In this document: piece after piece, positions 16,345 through 23,936 of the stretch | Position numbering within the stretch: position 1 is the stretch's first letter | How the letters are laid out: each line of letters opens with the position of its first letter | Assembly: GCF_003119195.2 (NCBI RefSeq) | Contig: NZ_CP022256.1 | Span: 119,673-183,672, forward strand | Direction of reading: 5' to 3' | Length of the DNA stretch: 64,000 bases | Source of the DNA: Azospirillum baldaniorum | GTDB taxonomy: Bacteria > Pseudomonadota > Alphaproteobacteria > Azospirillales > Azospirillaceae | Program-made: the position numbers and the translations under genes | The notes under the pieces: model-generated | What the model saw: the letters and a program-made list of their open reading frames with translations, nothing else | Database searches by the model: none | What the model was told of the DNA's origin: nothing

Positions 16345-17665
16345 TCGGGCGGCCGAGCAGGCCATCAACGATTTCCAGGGTGAAACCGCGGAGATCACCG
16401 GTCAGCCCGAGCCCTCGACCGCGAGGTCGGTGGTCTGGACGCTCGCCGTCATGGTGGTCCTGTTCATCATTCTGGCTTCGGTGACCACGCTCGACCGCGT
16501 GGTCACCGCCTCCGGACGGATCATCTCCCAGGAGCCGACGATCGTCGTGCAGCCGCTGGAGATCTCGCTCATCCGGTCCCTCAACGTCCGCGCCGGCCAG
16601 ACCGTGCGGCAAGGCGACGTTCTGGCGACGCTCGACGCGACCTTCTCGGCGGCCGACGTCGCCCAGTTGGAGCGGCAGGTCGCCAAGCTGTCGGCTGAGA
16701 TCGAGCGGATGAACGCCGAGGCGGCCAACACGCCCTACACGGTCGCCGGCAAGGACCCGGACAAGCTCCTGCAGGAATCCATCTGGCGCTACCGCCAGGC
16801 GGAGTACGCCGCCAAGCTGGCGAACTTCGACCAGCGCATGGCCACCCTGCAGGCGACGATCAAGAACAACCAGACGGACGCCGAGCATTACCGCTCCCGC
16901 CTGAAGATCGTCGGCGAGATCGAGACGATGCGGCGGACCCTGGAGAAGAACCAGACCGGCAGCCGCCTGAACTCGCTGATCGCCAGCGACACCCGCGTCG
17001 AGACGGAGCGGAACCTCAGCAACAGCGAGAGCACCATCCGCACCGCGTCCCACGAGCTGGAAGCGCTGCGCGCCGAGCGCGAGGTCTACATCCAACAGTG
17101 GCGCAGCACGCTGCTGACCGACCTCTCGACCCGGCAGGTCGACCTGGAGCGCGCCCGCGAGGAGCTTTCCAAGGCCCAGAAGCGCCGCGATCTGGTGGAA
17201 CTGCGCGCGGTGGAGGACGCGGTCGTCCTGGAGGTTGGGAAGTACTCCGTCGGTTCGGTGGTCGAGCAGGCTCAGCCGATCTACACTCTGGTGCCGTTGC
17301 GCTCGAAGCTGGAGGTCGAGGTGGAGATCGCCGGCATGGACCAGGGCTTCGTGAAGCCCGGCGACGAGGTGCAGGTGAAGTTCGAAGCCTACCGCTACGT
17401 CAAGCACGGCATGGCCAAGGGCGTGGTGCGGACGATCAGCGAGGACTCCTTCACCAAGCGTGAGGACCAGTCCCAGGTGGCGCGCCCCTTCTACCGCGCG
17501 CGCATCGAGCTGACCGATGTGAAGCTGCGTGACGTGCCCGCCGATTTCCGGCTGGTGCCCGGCATGCCGCTGACGGCCGACATCGTGGTCGGTGAACGGA
17601 CCATCATATCCTACCTTGTCGAAGGGGCCTTGAAGAACAGCTTGGAAGGCATGCGTGAACCGTAA
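16307..17665 (+). CDS. type I secretion membrane-fusion adaptor (HlyD family)
   Basis: Periplasmic adaptor of 452 residues bridging the HlyB-like transporter and an outer-membrane channel. A short cytoplasmic N terminus is followed by one transmembrane helix (VVWTLAVMVVLFIILASVTT), a biotinyl-lipoyl-like half (QPLEISLIRSLNVRAGQTVR), a long alpha-helical hairpin (about 120-310) and the returning beta-barrel, including PADFRLVPGMPLTADIVVGE, which is diagnostic of HlyD/PrtE adaptors. The start overlaps the end of the transporter gene, so the two are translationally coupled. No outer-membrane TolC partner is encoded in the window. Confidence 0.92.
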   Translation: MTALLLRRPQTLDRAAEQAINDFQGETAEITGQPEPSTARSVVWTLAVMVVLFIILASVTTLDRVVTASGRIISQEPTIVVQPLEISLIRSLNVRAGQTVRQGDVLATLDATFSAADVAQLERQVAKLSAEIERMNAEAANTPYTVAGKDPDKLLQESIWRYRQAEYAAKLANFDQRMATLQATIKNNQTDAEHYRSRLKIVGEIETMRRTLEKNQTGSRLNSLIASDTRVETERNLSNSESTIRTASHELEALRAEREVYIQQWRSTLLTDLSTRQVDLERAREELSKAQKRRDLVELRAVEDAVVLEVGKYSVGSVVEQAQPIYTLVPLRSKLEVEVEIAGMDQGFVKPGDEVQVKFEAYRYVKHGMAKGVVRTISEDSFTKREDQSQVARPFYRARIELTDVKLRDVPADFRLVPGMPLTADIVVGERTIISYLVEGALKNSLEGMREP

Positions 17666-17683
17666 GGGCACGAACCGCAGCCG

Positions 17684-17706
17684 GACCGGCCCGTCGACGG
17701 GGCCGG
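17684..17706 (+). terminator. hairpin between hlyD-type gene and Sel1 gene
   Basis: ACCGGCCC (17684-17691) pairs with GGGCCGGT (17699-17706) around a 7-nt loop, 18 nt after the adaptor stop. No T-run follows. It may attenuate transcription or mark the end of the secretion operon. Confidence 0.35.
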
Positions 17707-17731
17707 TTCCAAGGAAAGGGTGTTGAGGCCG

Positions 17732-19435
17732 ATGCGCAAGCTTATCAAGGCCGCCGGGCGGCTGTTCGGGTCCGCATCGCCGGACGACGAACACGCCCGT
17801 GGCCTGAAAGCCAACGATCGCGGGGATTACAAGACCGCTCTGGAAGCCTGGCTGGCCGCCGCCCGCGAAGGTCATGCCGATGCCCAGTACTCCCTTGGCC
17901 GCCTGTACGATCAGGGCAAGGGCGTGGTGCGCAACATCGTCGACGCGGTCGGCTGGTATCGCCGGGCCGCCGACCAGGGGCACGGCGAGGCGCAGGCCCG
18001 GCTCGCCGAGATCTATTATTACGGCTGCGAGCAGCCGAAGGGCGTTGTCCCGACCGACGAGGCCCTGTCGGTTCTCTTCCCCAACGGCCTGAAGATCGAG
18101 CAGGATTACCCGACGGCGCTGCGCTGGGCGCGCGCCGCCGCCGAACAGGGCGTCGCCGGCGCCCAGGCCCTTCTCGGCTACATGCACGCCTCCGGCTTCG
18201 GCATCGAGCCCGACTACGCGGAGGCGGAGCGCTGGTACCGCATCGCCGCCGCGAAGGGCAACGCGGCCGCTCAGCTCGGGCTCGGCACGCTGCTGGCCGG
18301 CGGCTATGGCGGCACGCCCAACCCCGAGGCGGCGCACGAGTGGTTCCGCAAGGCCGCCGAGCAGAACAACGTCATGGCTTGGTACTATCTCGGCACCCAG
18401 TACGCCTCGGGGCTTGGCGTCGGGCAGGACCATGCCGAGGCGGTCACCTGGTTCCGCAAGGCCGCCGACGCCGGCGCCGCCGCGGCGCAGCGCGCGCTCG
18501 GCCTGCTGTACACGCGCGGCCTCGGCGTGCCGAACGACCCGCACAAGGCGGAGACGTGGCTGCGCAAGGCGGCGGTCCAGGGCGACGCCGAGGCGATGGT
18601 GCAGCTCGGCCACCTGAACAGCCGGGGCGCGGGGTTCCAGCCGAATCTGTTCGACGCGGCGATCTGGTATCGCGCCGCCGCCGAACTCGGCCATCGCGAG
18701 GCGCAGAAGATCCTCGCCCAGATGTATTTCGCCGGGTCCGGCGTGCCGCGCGACGAGGTCGAGGCGGTCCGCTGGCTGGAACGCGCCGCCGGCCAGGGCG
18801 ACCCGCAGGCCCAGCTCCGCATCGGCGCCCTCTACGCCGAAGGGCGCGGTGTGGCGCGCGACTACGACCGGGCGCTCGACTGGTTCCGCCGCGCCGCGGA
18901 TCAGGGCAACAGCGACGCCGTCTACAACATCGGCATGCTGCACAGCCTGGGCCTCGGTGTTCCGCGCGATCCGGCCGGTGCGCTCTCCTGGTACCAGCGT
19001 GCCGCCGAGCAGGGGAGCGTGCTCGCCCAGTTCCGCCTCGGCGCCATGCTCGCTTCCGGCGACGGCGTGCCCCAGGACTATCCCGGCGCCGCCCTCTGGT
19101 CGCGCAAGGCCGCCGAGCAGGGGCACGTCGGCGCCATGGTCAACATCGGCCGCTTCTCCATGCAGGGGTTGGGCGTGGAGCGTGACACCGCGGAGGCGCT
19201 TCGCTGGTTGAGCGCCGCGGCCGACCAGAAGGAAGCCGCGGCGATGACCGCGCTTGGCGAGCTGTACGGTCATTGGAGCGACGAGAAGGACGTGGTGCGC
19301 GCCCGCTCCTGGCTGGAGCGCGCCGCGGCCCTCGGCGAACCGCGGGCGAAGTCGCTTCTGGAACGCCTCCCGCCGCCCCCTCCCGCTTCCGGGCAGGACG
19401 GCGGCCAGCACCGCGCGGCGGCCGGAGAAGGCTAA
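17732..19435 (+). CDS. Sel1-like tetratricopeptide repeat protein
   Basis: A protein of about 567 residues built almost entirely of Sel1-type repeats of 36 residues, roughly thirteen to fourteen copies. Each has the pattern A-x2-LG-x-hY-x-GxGV-x-D-x2-A-x2-W-[FY]-R-x-AA-x-QG, for example AGARMYASG-like turns and AVTWFRKAADAGAAAAQRAL. Such proteins form superhelical scaffolds for protein-protein contacts and are often linked to envelope or exopolysaccharide regulation. No Sec signal peptide is obvious. The start was put at ATG 17732; GTG 17720 and TTG 17723 are alternatives near AAGGAAAGGG. It lies just behind the type I secretion genes, but a shared role is only suggested by position. Confidence 0.85.
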   Translation: MRKLIKAAGRLFGSASPDDEHARGLKANDRGDYKTALEAWLAAAREGHADAQYSLGRLYDQGKGVVRNIVDAVGWYRRAADQGHGEAQARLAEIYYYGCEQPKGVVPTDEALSVLFPNGLKIEQDYPTALRWARAAAEQGVAGAQALLGYMHASGFGIEPDYAEAERWYRIAAAKGNAAAQLGLGTLLAGGYGGTPNPEAAHEWFRKAAEQNNVMAWYYLGTQYASGLGVGQDHAEAVTWFRKAADAGAAAAQRALGLLYTRGLGVPNDPHKAETWLRKAAVQGDAEAMVQLGHLNSRGAGFQPNLFDAAIWYRAAAELGHREAQKILAQMYFAGSGVPRDEVEAVRWLERAAGQGDPQAQLRIGALYAEGRGVARDYDRALDWFRRAADQGNSDAVYNIGMLHSLGLGVPRDPAGALSWYQRAAEQGSVLAQFRLGAMLASGDGVPQDYPGAALWSRKAAEQGHVGAMVNIGRFSMQGLGVERDTAEALRWLSAAADQKEAAAMTALGELYGHWSDEKDVVRARSWLERAAALGEPRAKSLLERLPPPPPASGQDGGQHRAAAGEG

Positions 19436-19460
19436 CGGGGGAGCCGGTTCCCGGTTTCGC

Positions 19461-20321
19461 TCAAACCACCAGAACGCACCCGACGAACGGCCATCGCGCT
19501 GCCGGCACCATCGCTGGCAGCGCGATGGCCATGTGGCGGTGCGGTTCGCCCGTCACGGGCAGCCGGACCGTCCCGAGGTCGGCATAGCCCAGGGTCCGAT
19601 AGAGACGCCGGGCACGGTCGTTGTGGGGCAGCACCGCCAGCTCCACGCGCACGCACCATCCGGCGGCCCAGCGGTGCGCCGCCTGCATGAGGTGGCGGCC
19701 AAGCCCGAAGCCCTGGACGTCCGGATGCAGCTCGATCCCCAGAGCGAGCGCCCCCTCCCCCGGCTCCGCCGGCCAGTCCGGTCCGACCCGGCAGTGACCG
19801 ACGATCGCCCCGTCCCGCTCAGCGGTCAGCCAGCAGCGGTCGGGCGCGGCCAGCCACGCCTCGACCGCAGCCATGTCGGGAGCCGCGGCCTTGCCGGCCC
19901 CGTGCAGCCCTGCAAGGCCGGCCAGGAAGGCGTGCAGGCGGATCGCCTCCCCGGGCGGGACACGGCGCAGGATCACCAAGCCGAGCGAGGGGATCGCCGT
20001 GCGTGGGGCTCCCCGCAGCCGCAGATCGGGGAAATCCGGAAGCCGCACATCCACCTTATGCTCGCGCCCGGCGAAGGCGTCGGGGACCACCACGGCGAAA
20101 CCGCAGCGGCCATCGCCCTTGCCGGCGGCCTTCAGGTCGTCCCGGTGCCGGTCGGCGGCCGTCGTGACCGGATGACCGTCGAACAGAACGGTGACGCGCA
20201 GCCGTCGGCCGGGATGAGCCGGCAGCCACGCCCACCCGGTCACCATCTCCCCGACGCCCTCCAGGTACCCTTCCGCGCCTCCTTGAAGGAGCCCCTCGGG
20301 CTCGCCGGGCCGGGCGTGCAT
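19461..20321 (-). CDS. GNAT acetyltransferase with an N-terminal accessory module
   Basis: A protein of 286 residues. Residues about 25-85 carry the small module seen in several enzymes of this locus: MVTGWAWLPAHP, FDGHPVTTAADRHRDDL and GRCGFAVVVP. Residues about 110-270 form a GNAT fold with acetyl-CoA loop HPDVQGFGLGRHLMQAAH and the later VLPHNDRARRLYRTLGY, typical of N-acetyltransferases. It is the last gene of the rhamnose operon, 7 nt after rfbA. It may acetylate a nucleotide sugar or the growing glycan; acetyl transfer to a protein cannot be excluded. The ATG at 20321 is poorly supported by a ribosome-binding site, and an internal ATG at 20246 would still keep the module. Confidence 0.75.
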   Translation of the reverse strand: MHARPGEPEGLLQGGAEGYLEGVGEMVTGWAWLPAHPGRRLRVTVLFDGHPVTTAADRHRDDLKAAGKGDGRCGFAVVVPDAFAGREHKVDVRLPDFPDLRLRGAPRTAIPSLGLVILRRVPPGEAIRLHAFLAGLAGLHGAGKAAAPDMAAVEAWLAAPDRCWLTAERDGAIVGHCRVGPDWPAEPGEGALALGIELHPDVQGFGLGRHLMQAAHRWAAGWCVRVELAVLPHNDRARRLYRTLGYADLGTVRLPVTGEPHRHMAIALPAMVPAARWPFVGCVLVV

Positions 20322-20328
20322 CGGGCGG

Positions 20329-21195
20329 CTAATCGGTCAGGAGGTTGAGCAGGTAGTTGCCGTAGCCGCTCTTGGCCAGGGGGCGGGCGATGCGGGCAAG
20401 CTGCTCGCCGTCGATGAAGCCCTTGCGCCAAGCGACCTCCTCCGGGGAACAGACCTTCAGCCCCTGCCGGGCCTCGATCGTCTGGACGAATTCCGCCGCC
20501 TGGAGAAGCGACTCATGCGTCCCGGTGTCGAACCAAGCGTAACCGCGGCCCAGACGCTCCACGGCAAGCCGGCGGCGTTCCAGATAGACGTTGTTGACGT
20601 CGGTGATCTCCAACTCGCCGCGGGCCGACGGGCGGATCGTCGCGGCGATGTCGAGCACGGCGTTGTCGTAGAAATAAAGACCGGTCACCGCGTAGTTGGA
20701 CTTCGGCACCGTCGGCTTTTCCTCGATGGCGACCGGCACTCCCTCAGCGTCGAAGCTGATCACGCCGTAGCGTTCCGGATCGCGGACATGGTAGCCGAAC
20801 ACCGTCGCCCCCTCCGCCCGGCCGGCGGCGCGCAGCAGGGCCGGCTCCAGGTCGTGGCCGAAGAAGATGTTGTCGCCCAGGATCAGGCAGACATCGTCGC
20901 GGCCGACGAACTCGCGCCCGATGAGGAAGGCCTGCGCCAGCCCCTCGGGCTTCGGCTGCTCGGCGTAGCTCAGCGCGATGCCCCACTGGCTGCCGTCGCC
21001 CAGCAGGCGGCGGAACTGCGGCTGGTCGTCCGGCGTGGTGATGATCAGGATGTCCCGGATGCCGGCCAGCATCAGCGTGGACAGCGGGTAGTAGATCATC
21101 GGCTTGTCGAACACGGGCAGAAGCTGCTTGCTCGTCACCTGCGTCAGCGGGTAGAGCCGCGTGCCGGAACCGCCGGCCAGGATGATGCCTTTCAT
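20329..21195 (-). CDS. rfbA: glucose-1-phosphate thymidylyltransferase
   Basis: Joins dTTP and glucose 1-phosphate to make dTDP-glucose, the first step of dTDP-L-rhamnose synthesis. The 288 residues match RmlA. Motifs are MKGIILAGGSGTRLYPLT (nucleotide loop), KQLLPVFDKPMIYYPLS, LILGDNIFFG (metal Asp), EEKPTVPKSNYAVTGLYFYD and WFDTGTHESLL. The ATG overlaps the rfbD stop by 4 nt. Order on this strand is rfbC, rfbB, rfbD, rfbA, then the GNAT gene. Confidence 0.95.
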   Translation of the reverse strand: MKGIILAGGSGTRLYPLTQVTSKQLLPVFDKPMIYYPLSTLMLAGIRDILIITTPDDQPQFRRLLGDGSQWGIALSYAEQPKPEGLAQAFLIGREFVGRDDVCLILGDNIFFGHDLEPALLRAAGRAEGATVFGYHVRDPERYGVISFDAEGVPVAIEEKPTVPKSNYAVTGLYFYDNAVLDIAATIRPSARGELEITDVNNVYLERRRLAVERLGRGYAWFDTGTHESLLQAAEFVQTIEARQGLKVCSPEEVAWRKGFIDGEQLARIARPLAKSGYGNYLLNLLTD

Positions 21196-22139
21196 GCGCC
21201 CGCCCTCACGGTCTGGGAATGGTCGAGGATCTCGTCCAGCATCCGGTCCAGCGCCGCCTCCCAGTCCGCCGGCGCGATGCCGTAGGTCCGGGTGATGAGC
21301 GCGGTGTCCAGGACGGAATTGGCGGGCCGCTTGGCCGGAGTGGGGAAATCTGCGGTCGCGATGGCCCGCACGGGCGGGCGGCGGCCGATGCGCTCGGCGG
21401 CGCGGTCGACGATGCGCTCCGCGAAGCCGTGCCAGCTCGTGGCCGGCGCACCGGCGTAATGGAAGGTGCCGGGCGTCCAGCGGTGGGCCTCCGCGGGGGC
21501 CGGGGCGAGGCGCAGACGCGCGATGGCGGCGATCGCGTCGGCGATTCCGGCTGCCGGCGTCGGGCAGCCGCGCTGGTCGGCGACCACGCGCAACTCGTCG
21601 CGCTCGCGGGCCAGCCGCAGCATGGTCTTCACGAAATTGTGCCCATGCGCCCCGAACACCCAGGCGGTGCGCAGGATCACGTGGTCGGCGGGCAGAAGGT
21701 CGCGCACCGCCTCCTCGCCGGCCAGCTTGCTAGCGGCGTAGACGCCCTGCGGGGCGACGGGGTCGTCCTCGCGCCAGGGGGTGGCCTTGCTGGCCCCGTC
21801 GAAGACATAGTCGGTGGAGATGTGAATCAGCGGCACCCCGGCGTCGGCGCAGGCCCGCGCCAGATTGGCCGGTCCGTGCCGGTTGACCGCGAAGGCCGGC
21901 TCCGGCTCGCTCTCCGCCTTGTCCACCGCGGTGTAGGCCGAAGCGTTGACGACCAGGGCCGGGCGGTGGGCGGCTATGGCCGCAGCCACCGCCGCCGGGT
22001 CGGTCACGTCGCCGGCCGCGCGGGTCAACCCGACCGGCCGCAGCCCCGGCGTCCAGGCGGCGCGCAGCAGCTCGAAGCCGACCTGCCCGCCGGCCCCGAA
22101 GACGAGGACGGTGCGGATGGGGAGCGCCGCCTCAGCCAT
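21192..22139 (-). CDS. rfbD: dTDP-4-dehydrorhamnose reductase
   Basis: Reduces dTDP-4-keto-L-rhamnose to dTDP-L-rhamnose with NAD(P)H, the last step of the pathway. The 315-residue short-chain dehydrogenase has VLVFGAGGQVGFELLRA (nucleotide binding), VNASAYTAVDKAE, ISTDYVFDG and the Tyr/Lys pair of GVYAASKLAGEEAV. The start MAEAALPIRTVLVFG was chosen because it overlaps the end of rfbB by 8 nt and gives the usual N terminus; the in-frame sequence further upstream only shadows rfbB. Confidence 0.94.
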   Translation of the reverse strand: MAEAALPIRTVLVFGAGGQVGFELLRAAWTPGLRPVGLTRAAGDVTDPAAVAAAIAAHRPALVVNASAYTAVDKAESEPEPAFAVNRHGPANLARACADAGVPLIHISTDYVFDGASKATPWREDDPVAPQGVYAASKLAGEEAVRDLLPADHVILRTAWVFGAHGHNFVKTMLRLARERDELRVVADQRGCPTPAAGIADAIAAIARLRLAPAPAEAHRWTPGTFHYAGAPATSWHGFAERIVDRAAERIGRRPPVRAIATADFPTPAKRPANSVLDTALITRTYGIAPADWEAALDRMLDEILDHSQTVRAGA

Positions 22140-23214
22140 GGGCGGGCTCGGCCGCGGGAGCGGCGGCCACGCCGAGACGCTGGCCGCTGTAGCCGTTCGC
22201 CGACAGCCGCTCCCACCAGGCGCGGTTCTCGAGATACCAAGCGACGGTGCGGCGGATGCCGGTCTCGAAGGTCTCCGACGGCCGCCAGCCCAACTCGGTC
22301 TGCAGCTTGGTGGCGTCGATGGCGTAGCGGTGGTCGTGGCCGGGCCGGTCGGTGACATGGGTGACGAGGGTCCGCCGCGGGCCGCCGGGAAGCGGACCGG
22401 CCATCTCGTCCACGAGGTCGCAGATGGCGTTGACCACGTCGATGTTGCGCCGTTCGCTGTCGCCGCCGACGTTGTAGCTCTCGCCCAGCCGTCCCTTGGT
22501 CAGAATGGTCCAGAGGGCCGAAGCGTGGTCGTCCACATAAAGCCAGTCGCGCACGTTCAGTCCGCTGCCGTAGACCGGAAGCCGCTGCCCCTGCAGCGCC
22601 TTCAGCGTCATCAGCGGGATCAGCTTCTCGGGAAACTGCCAGGGGCCGTAGTTGTTCGAGCAGTTGCTGGCGACCGTCGGCAGCCCATAGGTCTCGTGCC
22701 AGGCGCGCACGAAATGGTCGGACGCCGCCTTGCTGGCCGAATAGGGGGAATTCGGCGCGTAGGGCGTGGTTTCGGAGAAACGCCCTTCGTCGTCCAGCGT
22801 GCCGAACACCTCGTCGGTGGAAACGTGGTGGAAACGGAAGCCGTCCTTCTCCGCGCCCTCCAGCCCGCGCCAGTGATCGAGCGCCACGCGCAGCAGCGTC
22901 ACGGTGCCGACCACGTTGGTCTGCACGAAGGCCATCGGCCCGTCGATGGAGCGGTCCACATGGGTTTCCGCCGCCAGATGCACGACCGCCGCCGGACGGT
23001 GGGCGGCGAAGACCCGGCGCAGTTCCGCCTCGTCGCAGATGTCCACCCGCTCGAAGGCATAGCGCGGGTCCTCGGCGAAGCGGGCGAGGCTTTCCAGATC
23101 CGCGGCGTAGGTGAGCTTGTCGAGGTTGACGACCGACGCCCGCGTGTTCGCCAGGACCCAGCGGATGAAGGCCGAGCCGATGAAGCCGGCCCCTCCCGTC
23201 ACCAGTATGCGCAT
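22132..23214 (-). CDS. rfbB: dTDP-glucose 4,6-dehydratase
   Basis: Second enzyme of dTDP-L-rhamnose synthesis: NAD-dependent conversion of dTDP-glucose to dTDP-4-keto-6-deoxyglucose. The 360 residues match RmlB. Visible landmarks are MRILVTGGAGFIGSAFIRW, HLAAETHVDRSIDGP, the catalytic HVSTDEVFGTL, Tyr/Lys in YSASKAASDHFVRAW and RVASNCSNNYGPWQFPEKLI-like residues (TVASNCSNNYGPWQFPEKLI). It is separated from rfbC by 68 nt. The product is used by RfbC and RfbD next to it. Confidence 0.95.
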   Translation of the reverse strand: MRILVTGGAGFIGSAFIRWVLANTRASVVNLDKLTYAADLESLARFAEDPRYAFERVDICDEAELRRVFAAHRPAAVVHLAAETHVDRSIDGPMAFVQTNVVGTVTLLRVALDHWRGLEGAEKDGFRFHHVSTDEVFGTLDDEGRFSETTPYAPNSPYSASKAASDHFVRAWHETYGLPTVASNCSNNYGPWQFPEKLIPLMTLKALQGQRLPVYGSGLNVRDWLYVDDHASALWTILTKGRLGESYNVGGDSERRNIDVVNAICDLVDEMAGPLPGGPRRTLVTHVTDRPGHDHRYAIDATKLQTELGWRPSETFETGIRRTVAWYLENRAWWERLSANGYSGQRLGVAAAPAAEPAHG

Positions 23215-23256
23215 CCCATTTCCCCTTTGCAGCGCCGCGCGGCGCGCCCTTCAGAA

Positions 23257-23288
23257 CAGATCGCCTTCAAAGCAGGTCGCCTTCAAAG
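23257..23288. repeat. 16-bp tandem duplication at the rfbC stop codon
   Basis: CAGATCGCCTTCAAAG (23257-23272) is followed by CAGGTCGCCTTCAAAG (23273-23288), and a third partial copy (CAGGTCGA) lies inside the end of rfbC. On the coding strand the rfbC terminus ends in CCTGCTTTGA, and this stop-codon sequence is repeated just downstream. Confidence 0.7.
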
Positions 23289-23831
23289 CAGGTCGATGGC
23301 CGCGGCCAGGGGCGACGCCACCATGTCCTTGTCCGAGACCACGGACCCGGCCACGGACGGCCAGGCGATGCCAAGCGCGGGATCGTTCCACAGGATCGCC
23401 CGCTCGCACTCGTGAGAATAAAAGGCGTCGACCTTGTAGGCGACGATCGTGTCGGGTTCCAGCGTGCAGAAACCGTGGGCGAACCCCACCGGAACCAGCA
23501 GCTGCTCCAGCCCGTCGGCGCTCAGCTCCACCGCCACATGCCGCCCGAAGGTCGGGGAGCCGCGGCGGATGTCCAGCGCGACGTCGAGGATGCGGCCGCG
23601 CAGGACGCGGACCAGCTTGGTCTGGGCCTGCGGCTCCAACTGGTAATGCAGGCCGCGCACCGTGCCCGGCATGGCCGACAGGGACTGGTTGTCCTGAACC
23701 CAGTCCCGCTCCAATCCGTGACCGGCAAAGGTCCGGGCGCTCCAAGTCTCGACGAAGTAGCCCCGGGCATCGCCGAACCGTTTCGGAACGATCAGTCGAA
23801 CATCGGGCAGAGCTGTAGGGGTGACCTGCAT
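23283..23831 (-). CDS. rfbC: dTDP-4-dehydrorhamnose 3,5-epimerase
   Basis: Cupin-fold epimerase of 182 residues acting between RfbB and RfbD. Motifs are DARGYFVETW, QDNQSLSAMPGTVRGLHYQ (catalytic His in GLHYQ), LVRVLRGRILDVALDIRRGS and PVGFAHGFCTLEPDTIVAYK. The length matches RmlC. It is the first of the four rhamnose genes but follows two glycosyltransferase genes on the same strand with a 105-nt gap. The last codons lie in a small tandem duplication. Confidence 0.94.
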   Translation of the reverse strand: MQVTPTALPDVRLIVPKRFGDARGYFVETWSARTFAGHGLERDWVQDNQSLSAMPGTVRGLHYQLEPQAQTKLVRVLRGRILDVALDIRRGSPTFGRHVAVELSADGLEQLLVPVGFAHGFCTLEPDTIVAYKVDAFYSHECERAILWNDPALGIAWPSVAGSVVSDKDMVASPLAAAIDLL

Positions 23832-23936
23832 GGCGAAGCCGGAGTTTTTTGAAGGAGTCAGCCTGTTATGACGGGCCGGAAGGGCTTTTCAAGCGCTTTG
23901 TGAGGTTGGAACGGTCTTCCCGTCCCGCCGGACCGT

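Noticed and set aside
16322..19411. Antisense frame of about 1030 codons opposite the HlyD and Sel1 genes
   Set aside because: Composition is a mirror of the sense codons and no recognisable domain is present; the sense genes have strong family motifs.
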